Program-made: the position numbers and the translations under genes | Source of the DNA: DAOMFB01 sp963721385 | GTDB taxonomy: Bacteria; Acidobacteriota; Thermoanaerobaculia; UBA5066 | DNA: 64,000 nt | Assembly (NCBI GenBank): GCA_963721385.1 | Contig: CAVRJB010000004.1 | Span: 124,001 to 188,000, forward strand | Direction: 5' to 3' | Notes under the pieces: model-generated | What the model saw: only the letters and a program-made list of their open reading frames with translations | Database searches by the model: none | What the model was told of the DNA's origin: nothing | Shown: positions 35,134 to 44,006 of the stretch, piece after piece | Layout of the letters: each line of letters starts with the position of its first letter | Numbering within the stretch: the first letter of the stretch is position 1

Positions 35134-35562
35134 TTACTTCGACGCCAGCGCCTCCACGAGGCGGACCAGCACCTGGGGAACGCGGTCCGGGTCGCTTTGA
35201 AGGGTGGCGAGCACGCTTTCGATGGACGCAGCGCCCTCGAGCCCCGCCCAGGCGGAGACGTCCTCGGCCCGGGGGCTCAGGTAGGCCATGCGCCACGTCG
35301 GGAACGTGCGGCGATCGCTCTCCTCCTCGTGGAAGACCTTGAGGTTGCGGTGCCGAGGATCGCGCCGGATGCTTTCCATCAGGTCCTCGACGTCGTCCCG
35401 CTCCCCCTCGAGAACCTGCAGGAAGACGCCGTCGACGAAGACGAGGGCGCCCGTGATGTCGCGCCTCGCGTTGCGGACCCGTGATTCCTCCAGCATCTGC
35501 TCGAGGTCGGCCCTCGCCATCTCCCCTGTCGCCTCGGACGAATAGATCAATCTGTAAGGCAT
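35134..35562 (-). CDS. BLUF-domain blue-light sensor
   Basis: A single-domain flavin photoreceptor of 142 residues. All key BLUF residues are visible: Tyr7 (LIYSS), Asn31 (RNARRDITGAL), Gln49 (GVFLQVLEGE), Trp90 and Met92 (FPTWRMAYL). These correspond to the Tyr, Asn, Gln, Trp and Met that surround the isoalloxazine ring in AppA. After the BLUF fold a short C-terminal helix (residues 100-142) could dimerise but no output domain is fused, so it should signal by protein-protein contact. The start ATG at 35562 is chosen because it begins the domain directly; a longer in-frame reading has no support. Confidence 0.92.
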   Translation of the reverse strand: MPYRLIYSSEATGEMARADLEQMLEESRVRNARRDITGALVFVDGVFLQVLEGERDDVEDLMESIRRDPRHRNLKVFHEEESDRRTFPTWRMAYLSPRAEDVSAWAGLEGAASIESVLATLQSDPDRVPQVLVRLVEALASK

Positions 35563-35961
35563 CGGCGTTCCCCCCCATGGCTCCTCATTCCGGATTCTAA
35601 AGATAAACCCGGGTCCGGGCAGCGAGATGGTGAGCGAGGTCCTGTTAGGCTGTGGGCGGGCGAGACGGACGGGGCAGGTCAGCATCGTCCTGATTGGGGG
35701 GAGGCGTCATGAAAGATTCCGGTGTCGCAGAGCGATGGTGATCGTTCACCTGCCCGGTTGCGGTGGGCTGCGACCTGGCAGCGCTGGTTCGGGGCGTTGA
35801 ATACCTTCCTGGAGCGGGCCTTTCGGACGGCGGACGTGGAGACCGGGTGTTGACCGCCCTGAGCGGGGGCGGTCGGCCCCTGATATCTCCTCGGTATTGA
35901 CGATCGACGCGGCCCTGATGCGGCCCTCCTCTCGGCCGGCCCGCGGACTAAGCTAGGACGC
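35563..35961. other. Intergenic region between BLUF and Crp/Fnr genes
   Basis: About 400 bases with divergent genes on either side (BLUF leftward, regulator rightward), so it holds both promoters. An 8-bp inverted repeat GACCGCCC/GGGCGGTC lies at 35852-35874, and a TTGACG hexamer at 35897-35902. No protein-coding frame is convincing. Confidence 0.5.
35949..35954 (+). promoter_or_regulatory. TAAGCT -10 element, probably leaderless promoter
   Basis: TAAGCT ends 7 bases before the ATG of the Crp/Fnr gene at 35962. No Shine-Dalgarno sequence intervenes. Confidence 0.45.
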
Positions 35962-36651
35962 ATGCCCGGATCCGCGCTCTCCTTCTTCAAGGCCGTTCCT
36001 CTTTTTCAGAGCCTCAACGAGGCGGAACGGCAGTTGCTCGCGCCGGTCTGCCGTGTCCGCGTCTACGAGCGGGGCGAGGCCGTCTTCGAGGAAGGGGAGC
36101 CGGCGACCGATCTCTGCTTCGTCCTGATCGGGCAGGTGAAGATCGTGAAGGCCGCGCTCGGCCGCGACGTCATCCTTGGCCTCTTCGGGCCCGGCGAGCC
36201 CGTCGGCGCGGTGGCGGTATTCGAGGGAAAGCGGTTTCCGGCGTCGGCGATCGCGCTGGAGCCGTCGTCCATCCTCCGCGTCCCCGAGCGCGAGTTCTTC
36301 GCGACGATCGACGCCCACCCCGAGATGACGCGGCGGCTCCTGCAGGGCTTGATGCTGCGGCAATTCGAGATCTCGCGGCGGCTCGCGGACCTGGCAGGGC
36401 CGGTCGAGGGGCGGATCGCGCGCCTTTTCCTGATGCTGGCCGAGCGGCTGGGCCGGCGCCAGGGCGCCGCCGTGACGATTCCGCTCGCGCTCTCGCGGCA
36501 GGAGATCGCGGACCTGACGGCCACCACGGTCGAGTCGGCCATCCGCGTCATGAGCCGCTGGGGCCGCGAGGGGCTGGTGACGACGGAGGGCGACGGGTTC
36601 ACGATCCCCGATGTCGGGGCGCTCCGCGGCGCCGCGCACGAAGACGGGTGA
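35962..36651 (+). CDS. Crp/Fnr-family transcriptional regulator
   Basis: A 229-residue regulator. Residues 10-130 form a cyclic-nucleotide-binding-type beta-roll (RGEAVFEEGEPATDLCFVLIGQVKIVK; LGLFGPGEPVGAVAVFEGKRFPASAIA), followed by the dimerisation helix (EFFATIDAHPEMTRRLLQGL) and a winged helix-turn-helix (LALSRQEIADLTATTVESAIRVMSRWGREGLV). The N-terminal Cys pattern of FNR is absent (only two Cys), so an oxygen-sensing Fe-S cluster is unlikely. The effector could be cAMP or another small molecule. It is divergent from the BLUF gene and may be regulated with it, but that is not shown by the sequence. Confidence 0.92.
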   Translation: MPGSALSFFKAVPLFQSLNEAERQLLAPVCRVRVYERGEAVFEEGEPATDLCFVLIGQVKIVKAALGRDVILGLFGPGEPVGAVAVFEGKRFPASAIALEPSSILRVPEREFFATIDAHPEMTRRLLQGLMLRQFEISRRLADLAGPVEGRIARLFLMLAERLGRRQGAAVTIPLALSRQEIADLTATTVESAIRVMSRWGREGLVTTEGDGFTIPDVGALRGAAHEDG

Positions 36652-36867
36652 CCTCCCCGCCCCGTCGGCCCGGAGCACCGCGTCCGCCGCGACAGGGCCA
36701 CGGCTCGCCGGCAGATCTTCATTGACAGCCGGCTCAATCGGCCCAGAATCGAGTCTCACTCTCAAAACGCTCGAGGGAGCGTTCCCCCATTCCGGGGGAG
36801 GGTGCCTCAATTCGACGAGTGTTCGCGGGGACAGCCCGCTCGTCTTTGCCGCCACCGGTGGAGGCTT

Positions 36868-39630
36868 ATGACCATGGGCGCCGAATACCGCGTCGTTCTC
36901 GGATTCCTCGTCGCCTCGGGTCTCGTCCTGCCGTCCCGGCTTCTGACGGGCGCGAACGTCTGGACGATTCCGGGCACGGTCAACGCCGCCGGCCAGAACA
37001 ACACCCGGTTCGTCTCGGACCTCGCGGTGACGAATCCGGGAAACGCCCCGGCGGTGCTGACGATCTCGCTCGTCCCGCCGAACGGCACGGTGCCGAGCCA
37101 GGTCACGCTGGCGGCGGGCGAGACCGTCGCCTACCGGAACTTCCTCGATCGCGTCTGGGGCGCGCAGGGTTCCGGAGCTACGAAGGTCACGAGCGACGCG
37201 GCGCTCCTCATCCGGGCCCGGACGTACAACACGGCGGCCTCGGGCACCTACGGTGTGGCGCTGCCGGTCTTCGCGGAGCAGCAGCTACTTTCCGCCGGCG
37301 AGGTGGGCCATAGCCTGTGGGTGAGCCAGTCGGCGGATGGCGGGACCGGCTACCGGACCAACATCGCCGTCGTCTTCCCGGATCCCTCGGGAGGCGAGGC
37401 GACGGTGACCGTCTACGACGCCGACGGCAACGAGATCGGGTCGAAGGACTTCGCGCTCGCGGCGGGCGGTTTCCAGCAGTTCGGCGTCGGGGGCTTCGCG
37501 GGACCCGTTGCGATAGCCCGGGCGGAGCTCCAGGTTGTCCGGGGTAAGGCCGCTGGCTATTCGTCCGTCGTCGACAACGTCACCGGCGACAGCTCTCTCT
37601 TCACGTTCGACGAGCTGCCCGCCGGCTGGCAGGACGTCCTGATCAACGGCGTTGCCCACGCGGATGGCAAGAACTCCACCTTCTTCCGGACAGACGGACG
37701 CTTCTACAACCCGGCCTCCGAGGACGCGACGGTCACGGTCGCCTTTCATGAAAAGAAGAACGCCAACACCGCGCCCCTCTCGAAGGAATTCATCATCCCC
37801 GCGGGGAAGATCGTCGACGTCGTCGATGTTCTCGATTCCTTCTTCGCTCTGCCCGTCGGCTCGTCGGGAGCGCTCCGCTTCCGGTCCCAGACTCCGGTCG
37901 GCATCCTCTGCCGTACCAGCAACGTGGATCCGACGGGAGTCAGGCCAGGCACGTTCGGCGCGCAGCAGAAGCCCGTGCCGCTGCTTTCCTTCCTGATGTC
38001 GGCCGATGCGGGCGCGGTGGTCACGGGCATCCGGCAGGACGCGAGCGCGGACGCGGGCTTCCGCACGAACGTCGGCTTCGCGGCCGGGGACGACGGCGCC
38101 AGCTACACGCTGACGCTCAAGAACGCGGCAGGCGCGACCGTCGCCACGTCGACTCGCGCGCTCGGACCCTCGGGCTGGGAGCAGCCCGGCATCGGGTCAC
38201 TCTTCACCGGCACGGCCATCCCCGAAGACGCTGAGCTCGTCGTCAAGGTCGTGTCCGGCAGCGTGGACGTCTTCGACTCGTCCATCGATAACCTCTCGGG
38301 CGACTCGGTCATCACTCGAATCGCGCCGCTCCCCGTGAACCTCCCGTCCTCGGCGACGATCGGGCCCGAGGGGGGCTCGATACGGTCGAGCGACGGAATC
38401 TTCACACTGAAAGTGCCGGCGGGAGCGCTCAGCACGCCGACGCCGATCTCGATCGCGATCACGACGAACGACGCCCCCGGGGCTCTCGGTTCGGGATACG
38501 AGGTCTCGCCGGGTGGTCTCGAGTTCGCGCCGCCTGCGCTGCTCACCCTCCGGTACGGGGCGGGAGGGCTGGCGGTGGATGCGATCGATCGCGCCTCTCT
38601 TGCCGTGCTCACGGACGCCGGCTGGGGCGGATTGACCGGCGGACGGGTGGACACGTCGTCCCGGGCTCTCCTGATCCGCCTCTGGAACACGAGCCCGTCG
38701 GCGGGGAGCGCCAAGACGCGAACCGTGCAGGCGGGATCTGTGTCCCGGTTCGGCACTCTCGCGGCGTTCGAAGTGCGCTCTCAGGACCCGCTCCTGCCGT
38801 TCAGCCAGGGGTCCCGGTTTCCGTGGCTCCCGACCGACGGCTCCACCTTCCTTGCAGCGTTCTTCAGGTTGCCCGCCTCGAGCGAATTCGAGGAGGGTCC
38901 CACCCTGCGCTTGCTCAACGTGCGGAACGTCACCGTAACGTGGTTTCGCCCGAGACTCGGCACGATATCTCGCAGTTCCGGCGAGACCACAATTTATAAC
39001 GCGCCCCACAGCATCTCCCGCAATTTCGCCCCGGACACGTTGAGAGTGCGGCTCCTTGATTCCGTGACACGAGAGGTGCGCGAAACGCTCTACACGATGA
39101 ACATCATCCGGAGGTACTGGAAGCTCCTGGTCAGTTTTTCAATGGATTTCAAGTGCAGCAGTGGCTCCAATGATTTCTCGCTGAATTACGCCAGGGTCGC
39201 GGCCCACGATTTCTTCATTGATAACGACCTGTTCCTCAACTCTCCTGACGATCAACCGAAGCCGGCCAAGATCGGCGAGACGCTCGTGGGCGGTTGTGGC
39301 CAATGTACGATCGTCACTCAGGGCGCCGTCGGCGACCTGGTGTTCACATCAGTCACGGGGAGGTTCAGACCCATTACTGATGCCCCGTACTTCTTCATCG
39401 ATGGCTCGATGGCGCTCGAAACCGGATTCCCGTCCCTCACGACCCGATGCCCGAACACTCCCTACCCGGATCTCTACGACACTCCCTACCCTTCTGCCGA
39501 CATCGGCCTCTTCCCGCCTCGCCCGGAGGATGGCCTCTGGTGGCTCTCGAACGGGCCGCTTTACTCCGGGAATCAAACCGACGACGGCATCACCACGCTG
39601 AGTGCCATCTGGACTTCGATCGTCCCCTGA
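36868..39630 (+). CDS. Large secreted surface protein with ZU5-like domain
   Basis: A 920-residue exported protein. Its signal peptide is followed by several beta-rich units in the first 480 residues (GTVNAAGQNNTRFVSDLAVTNPG, YRTNIAVVFPDPSGGEATVTVYD, YSSVVDNVTGDSSLF), similar in tone to each other and probably repeated beta-sandwiches. A ZU5-like segment (SATIGPEGGSIRSSDG; LKVPAGAL) lies near residue 490. The C-terminal 250 residues are unlike anything I recognise and contain clustered Cys near GGCGQC. The role is probably adhesion or surface structure. The start ATG at 36868 has a GTGGAGGCTT ribosome-binding site. The kinase gene follows on the same strand after 67 bases. Confidence 0.75.
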   Translation: MTMGAEYRVVLGFLVASGLVLPSRLLTGANVWTIPGTVNAAGQNNTRFVSDLAVTNPGNAPAVLTISLVPPNGTVPSQVTLAAGETVAYRNFLDRVWGAQGSGATKVTSDAALLIRARTYNTAASGTYGVALPVFAEQQLLSAGEVGHSLWVSQSADGGTGYRTNIAVVFPDPSGGEATVTVYDADGNEIGSKDFALAAGGFQQFGVGGFAGPVAIARAELQVVRGKAAGYSSVVDNVTGDSSLFTFDELPAGWQDVLINGVAHADGKNSTFFRTDGRFYNPASEDATVTVAFHEKKNANTAPLSKEFIIPAGKIVDVVDVLDSFFALPVGSSGALRFRSQTPVGILCRTSNVDPTGVRPGTFGAQQKPVPLLSFLMSADAGAVVTGIRQDASADAGFRTNVGFAAGDDGASYTLTLKNAAGATVATSTRALGPSGWEQPGIGSLFTGTAIPEDAELVVKVVSGSVDVFDSSIDNLSGDSVITRIAPLPVNLPSSATIGPEGGSIRSSDGIFTLKVPAGALSTPTPISIAITTNDAPGALGSGYEVSPGGLEFAPPALLTLRYGAGGLAVDAIDRASLAVLTDAGWGGLTGGRVDTSSRALLIRLWNTSPSAGSAKTRTVQAGSVSRFGTLAAFEVRSQDPLLPFSQGSRFPWLPTDGSTFLAAFFRLPASSEFEEGPTLRLLNVRNVTVTWFRPRLGTISRSSGETTIYNAPHSISRNFAPDTLRVRLLDSVTREVRETLYTMNIIRRYWKLLVSFSMDFKCSSGSNDFSLNYARVAAHDFFIDNDLFLNSPDDQPKPAKIGETLVGGCGQCTIVTQGAVGDLVFTSVTGRFRPITDAPYFFIDGSMALETGFPSLTTRCPNTPYPDLYDTPYPSADIGLFPPRPEDGLWWLSNGPLYSGNQTDDGITTLSAIWTSIVP

Positions 39631-39697
39631 CGACCCCGTACCTTCCTGACGCGGCGCCGCCCCCAGCCGGGTCGTCCATAATCGCCCGGACGACCCG

Positions 39698-42412
39698 ATG
39701 AGCCTCGCCCCGGGAGACAAGCTCGGCCCGTACGAAATCCGCGCGCCGCTCGGCGCCGGCGCGATGGGGGAGGTCTACCGCGCGCACGACCCGCGCCTCG
39801 GACGGGACGTGGCGCTGAAGGTCCTGCCGGCCGACTTCGCCTCCGACCCGACGCGGCTCGCGCGCTTCTCCCAGGAAGCGCGGGCGGCCTCCGCCCTGAA
39901 CCACCCGAACATCATCACGATCTACGAGATCGGCGACACGGAGACCTCGCCGTTCATGGCGATGGAGCTGATCGAGGGGCGGACGCTCCGCTCGATGATC
40001 AACGGGGCGCCGCTCACGCTTCGGACGGCGCTCCAGATAGCGACGCAGCTCGCGGACGGACTCTCGAAGGCGCACGAGGCGGGAATCGTCCACCGCGATC
40101 TGAAGCCGGACAACGTCATGGTGACGAAGGACGGCTTCGTCAAGATCCTCGACTTCGGCATCGCGAAGCTCGTGGGGGGGCCCCAGGACGGCGACGCGGG
40201 CCCCTTCAACCTGATGACGCAGACCGGGTTCGTCGTCGGGACGACGAACTACATGTCGCCCGAGCAGGCCTCGGGAAAGACCCTCGACGGCCGCTCGGAC
40301 CAGTTCACGCTCGGCCTCATCCTCTACGAGATGCTGGCGGGCCGGAAGGCCTTCGACCGGCCGACCGTGGTCCAGACGCTCTCGGCGATCATCCAGGAGG
40401 ACGCCGAGCCGATCGAGCGCGTGAACCCCCGCGTCCCGGCGCCGCTCCGCTGGATCCTCGCGCGGCTGCTCATGAAGGACCCCGAGGAGCGCTACGCCGC
40501 GACGCGCGACCTCGCCCGCGACCTGAAGCAGGTGCGGGACAACCTGGCGACGGCGCAGGAGGGGACGCAGACCCGGACAGCGGCGACGCCGCTCCCGGCG
40601 GCCACCTCGGGCGACACGACAGCGGCGGTGCCCCACCGCGGGGCGCCCACGACGGCGACGCGCCGCCCGGCCCCCGCGGCGCCGAAGCGCGCGCGGGAGT
40701 TCCTCGTCCTCCTCGGCCTCGGCGTCGCCTTCTTCGCCGCCGGAGCGGGGGCCGGCTGGTGGTTCCGCGGCAAGACGGCCGATCCCGCGGCGAAGGACTG
40801 GAACGGCGAGCTCCTCCTCGGGGGTTCCACGGCCGTCTTCACGCCGCGCGTCTCACCGGACGGACAGACCGTCGCCTTCGTCACGCTGCAGGGAGGCGTG
40901 TCGCAGGTGGCGCTCCTCCGGCCGGACTCGGGCGACTGGACGGTCCTGACGCACCAGAAGGGGCTCGGGTCGATCTACAAGCTCTGCTGGGCCCGCGACG
41001 GGTCGCGGATCTTCTTCGACCGGGTCACCGACATTCCCCGCGGCGTCTACAGCGTGCCGGCCATCGGAGGGGAGGAGCGGCTCGTTCTCCCGGACGCCTC
41101 CGGGCCCGAGGTGCTTCCCGACGGGAGTCTCCTCGTCGTGAAGCTCGATTCGGAGCGCAACTTCCAGCCCCACCGGTTCCGTCCCGACTCGGGAAAGGTG
41201 GACGCGGTCGGCCTCCGGATCGCGGCGGAAGCGGTCGGGCTCAACTTCCACGCGTTCAAGGACGGCAGTGACGTCGTCTTCTGGGGGCGCCTCGCGAGCG
41301 AGCGCGAGAACCGGGTCCGCCGTGCGTATCTCCTCGATCTGACGAGCGGCCAGGTGCGGCCGTTCGCGCCGGAGCTCGCCCTTTCGCCGCCGCTCGCGGT
41401 GGCGCCCGACGGCGTCTCGGTCCTCGGGACGATTCTCTCCGGGGATCTCTCGCGCGTCTCGCAGGTCTCCCGGAACGAGGCGAGCGGCTCCGTGATCCTG
41501 ACCCTTTCCACGCGCCCGCGGTTCCTGAGCGCGGCGGCGGACGGGACGCTCTACGTCGACACGAAGGAATACCCCGCCGACTTCCTCAAGTTCACCCCCG
41601 CGGGCGGCGTCCCGGAGCGTCTCGCGTCAGCCGGCAGCGTCGTCATGTGCCCCGTCGAGCTCGGCGACGGGCGACTCGTCGTGCCGAGCCGGATCGGCGG
41701 GCGCCAGCGGCTGCTCGTGACGTCGGCCGACGGGAGCCTGAAGCGGCTCGTCGACACGCCCGAGCAGGTCGGGCCGCCGGTCTCGTCCACCGTCGGGGGC
41801 GCGGTCGCCTTCCTCCTCGGCGGCCTGGAGAAGAAACCGCTTCTCGCGCTGGCCTCCGTGGAGGAGGGACGGATCCTCCGGCGCTTCGACGCGACGACCG
41901 GCGCCGCCCCGCCGACGCTCGCCGCCGGGCCGGACGGAAAGACGCTCTATTACCCGGATGGCGGCGACCTCTACGCACTCGACGTCGAGTCGGGGACCGT
42001 CAAGAAGCTCCGCCCCGGCCACGGTGTGTCCGTCGACGCGAGGAAGGGCGAGCTCGTCGTCCAGCTGAACGACCGGGAAGGGACGCATCTCGTGGCGGTC
42101 CCGCTTTCGGGGGGCAGCGAGCGGCCGATCCCGTTCCAGGGTCCGCTCCGCCTCGCGCCCGCGCCTCTCGCGCCCGGCGCGGTCGGCCCCGACGGACGGA
42201 TCGCCGTCACCGTGGCGCCTTCGGACTCCTGGTTCTGGAGCGCGGGGCTCCTCGACCCGGCGACGGGAGCCGTCGAGCGGATTCCCGTCGCGTTCGAGGG
42301 CGACGTCCGGTTCCCGACGTTCGCCGCCGACGGCACTCTCCGTGCGGTCGGGGTCGGGACGCGGAGCGCCCTCTGGCGCTTCCGCGCCCGCGAGAGCGCG
42401 CCGGCGAAGTAG
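39698..42412 (+). CDS. PknB-like Ser/Thr kinase with periplasmic beta-propeller
   Basis: A 904-residue membrane kinase. Residues 10-275 are the Hanks kinase domain: glycine loop LGAGAMGEVY (18-27), catalytic Lys41, HRDLKPDN (132-139) with Asp134, DFG (152-154) and an activation-loop region FVVGTTNYMSPEQA. A Thr/Ala/Pro-rich linker follows, one membrane helix (EFLVLLGLGVAFFAAGAGAGWWF, about residues 330-352) and then about 540 extracytoplasmic residues with WD40/TolB-like propeller repeats (FTPRVSPDGQTVAFV; YKLCWARDGSRIFFD). This design is common in Acidobacteriota. The propeller probably senses an external ligand or protein; the ligand and phosphorylation targets are unknown. Confidence 0.93.
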   Translation: MSLAPGDKLGPYEIRAPLGAGAMGEVYRAHDPRLGRDVALKVLPADFASDPTRLARFSQEARAASALNHPNIITIYEIGDTETSPFMAMELIEGRTLRSMINGAPLTLRTALQIATQLADGLSKAHEAGIVHRDLKPDNVMVTKDGFVKILDFGIAKLVGGPQDGDAGPFNLMTQTGFVVGTTNYMSPEQASGKTLDGRSDQFTLGLILYEMLAGRKAFDRPTVVQTLSAIIQEDAEPIERVNPRVPAPLRWILARLLMKDPEERYAATRDLARDLKQVRDNLATAQEGTQTRTAATPLPAATSGDTTAAVPHRGAPTTATRRPAPAAPKRAREFLVLLGLGVAFFAAGAGAGWWFRGKTADPAAKDWNGELLLGGSTAVFTPRVSPDGQTVAFVTLQGGVSQVALLRPDSGDWTVLTHQKGLGSIYKLCWARDGSRIFFDRVTDIPRGVYSVPAIGGEERLVLPDASGPEVLPDGSLLVVKLDSERNFQPHRFRPDSGKVDAVGLRIAAEAVGLNFHAFKDGSDVVFWGRLASERENRVRRAYLLDLTSGQVRPFAPELALSPPLAVAPDGVSVLGTILSGDLSRVSQVSRNEASGSVILTLSTRPRFLSAAADGTLYVDTKEYPADFLKFTPAGGVPERLASAGSVVMCPVELGDGRLVVPSRIGGRQRLLVTSADGSLKRLVDTPEQVGPPVSSTVGGAVAFLLGGLEKKPLLALASVEEGRILRRFDATTGAAPPTLAAGPDGKTLYYPDGGDLYALDVESGTVKKLRPGHGVSVDARKGELVVQLNDREGTHLVAVPLSGGSERPIPFQGPLRLAPAPLAPGAVGPDGRIAVTVAPSDSWFWSAGLLDPATGAVERIPVAFEGDVRFPTFAADGTLRAVGVGTRSALWRFRARESAPAK

Positions 42413-42443
42413 CCCCGACCGCCGTTTCAGGAAGGAAGGGCGC

Positions 42444-43586
42444 TCAGGAAAGGTGCTTCGCCGCGGCGCCGACCGCGGCGCCCGCCGGCACAGCGACGCC
42501 CAGCTTGCGCAGGCTCTCTTCGATCGCACCGAGGGTCTTCGCGACCTCGCCCGGCCCGATGTTCCCCATGTGTCCGAGGCGGAACGCCTTCCCGGCGAGA
42601 GGGCCGAGGCACCCCGCGATGACGACGCCGCGCGCGGCCACCTCCTTGCGGAAGGGGGCGTCCTCCACCCCCTTCGGGAGGAAGACGACCGAGAGGGTCT
42701 CGGCGCGGCAGTCCGGCGCGGTCACGAACGAAAGGCCGAGCGCCTCGAGGCCGGCGCGGATCGCCAGCGCGATCCGGCCGTGCCGCGCGAAGCGGGCGGG
42801 GAGCCCTTCCTCGTGGATCATTCGGAGCGCTTCGCCGAGCGCGACGATCTCGTTGACGCACGGCGTCGCGAAGTAGCGGCCCGGGTCCTCCATGATGGGG
42901 AGCCAGCGGAGGACGTCCGCGTAGTAGGCGGGGACGGTCGGAAACGACCGCCGGCGCGCGAGCGCACGGGGCGAAAAGAGGCAGAGCGCCAGTCCCGGCG
43001 GCGCCCCGATCGCCTTCTGAGCCGCCGTCAGGAGGACGTCGACGCCCCACCGGTCGAACGGCTCGTCGACGCCCCCCGTCGCGCAGACGCCGTCCAGGAT
43101 CACGAGCTCGTCGCGCCCGCGGAGGAGGTCGCAATAGGCCTCGACGGGGGACGAGGTCCCTGTCGACGTATCGACGTGCGTGATCGTGACCGCCGCATAT
43201 TTCCCGGAGCCGAGCCGCTTCGACACCTCCCCGGGCGGAACGGCGCGACCCCATTCCGACCGAAGGACGTCGGCCTTGATGCCGAAAGCCGAGGCCAGCT
43301 CGCCGTAGCGGTCGCCGAAGTAGCCGTGCGAAATCACGAGGACGCTCTCGCCGGGGGCGACGGTGTTGACGAGCGCGATCTCCATGGAAAGCGTCCCGCC
43401 ACCGGAGACGACGACGGGCTGCGCGGAGGCGCTCTGCCCGAGCGCCTTGAAGTCGTCGAGCGCCTGTCGGAACGCCTTGACGAAGACGGGGGAGACGTGC
43501 GAGACGGTGGGGCGCGCGAGCGCGTCGAGGATGCGGGGGTGGACCGGCGTCGGGCCGGGGATCATGGTCAGCGTTTCGTCGATCAC
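42444..43586 (-). CDS. Class V aminotransferase, serine/alanine-glyoxylate type
   Basis: A 380-residue PLP enzyme of the serine- or alanine-glyoxylate aminotransferase family, which interconverts serine or alanine plus glyoxylate with glycine. The PLP lysine is Lys191 in TAAQKAIGAPPG, and Asp166 of ILDGVCAT contacts the pyridine nitrogen. The N-terminal IPGPTPVHPRIL and C-terminal FRLGHMGNIGPGEV motifs match the family. No phosphoglycerate or serine-pathway gene is adjacent. It converges with the kinase gene, is preceded by AAGGAGAAGCC and a possible -10 (TAGACT) about 60 bases upstream. Substrate preference cannot be read from the sequence. Its placement after a Kbl-like operon suggests a shared link to glycine metabolism. 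Confidence 0.85.
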   Translation of the reverse strand: MIDETLTMIPGPTPVHPRILDALARPTVSHVSPVFVKAFRQALDDFKALGQSASAQPVVVSGGGTLSMEIALVNTVAPGESVLVISHGYFGDRYGELASAFGIKADVLRSEWGRAVPPGEVSKRLGSGKYAAVTITHVDTSTGTSSPVEAYCDLLRGRDELVILDGVCATGGVDEPFDRWGVDVLLTAAQKAIGAPPGLALCLFSPRALARRRSFPTVPAYYADVLRWLPIMEDPGRYFATPCVNEIVALGEALRMIHEEGLPARFARHGRIALAIRAGLEALGLSFVTAPDCRAETLSVVFLPKGVEDAPFRKEVAARGVVIAGCLGPLAGKAFRLGHMGNIGPGEVAKTLGAIEESLRKLGVAVPAGAAVGAAAKHLS

Positions 43587-43675
43587 GGCTTCTCCTTGCG
43601 GCCGGTCCGGTGCGAGGACGACCCGCCCCTCGCGGCCGAGGCCGACAGTCTATGCGGCTTCCGGGGTCCGGACTT

Positions 43676-43981
43676 TCAGGGCACGTGGCCGACCATGTCG
43701 GCGCGGGCGAGCTGGGCGACGCCGGAGAGCGCCTCCTCGAGCGTCGTCCCCGTCGCCTCCTCGTAGTCGCTGCCGCGCTTGGCCTCGGCCCGCCAGGCGA
43801 GGCCCCACTTGACCTTCCAGCCGTCGTCCTCGAGCTGCTTGACCGTCAGCTCCCACCGCCGGTCCTTCTCTCCCCGGAGGGCGGCGAGCGCCTGGAACGT
43901 GGCCTTCAAAAGCTCGAGGTCGGTGCCGTCGAGCCTCAAATTCTCCGGAATCGGGACCTCGAGGATCCTTCGGGTGAGCAT
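43676..43981 (-). CDS. Small hypothetical protein, last gene of the kbl operon
   Basis: A 101-residue cytoplasmic protein with no recognised family. It begins MLTRRILEVPIPENLRLD after a strong GGAGGAGGGCGCG ribosome-binding site and lies 25 bases downstream of the Kbl-like gene on the same strand. The middle contains GEKDRRWELTVKQLEDDGWKVKW, and a conserved-looking LEEALSGVAQLARADM helix follows. There are no Cys or His clusters and no membrane segment. It could be a modulator of the enzymes upstream. Its genuine codon use and ribosome-binding site argue against a shadow. Confidence 0.7.
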   Translation of the reverse strand: MLTRRILEVPIPENLRLDGTDLELLKATFQALAALRGEKDRRWELTVKQLEDDGWKVKWGLAWRAEAKRGSDYEEATGTTLEEALSGVAQLARADMVGHVP

Positions 43982-44006
43982 CGCGCCCTCCTCCGGCCTC
44001 TGCCTG

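Noticed and set aside
35679..35990. 103-codon leftward frame between the BLUF and Crp/Fnr genes
   Set aside because: It overlaps the start of the regulator gene and has no support from composition or start signals.
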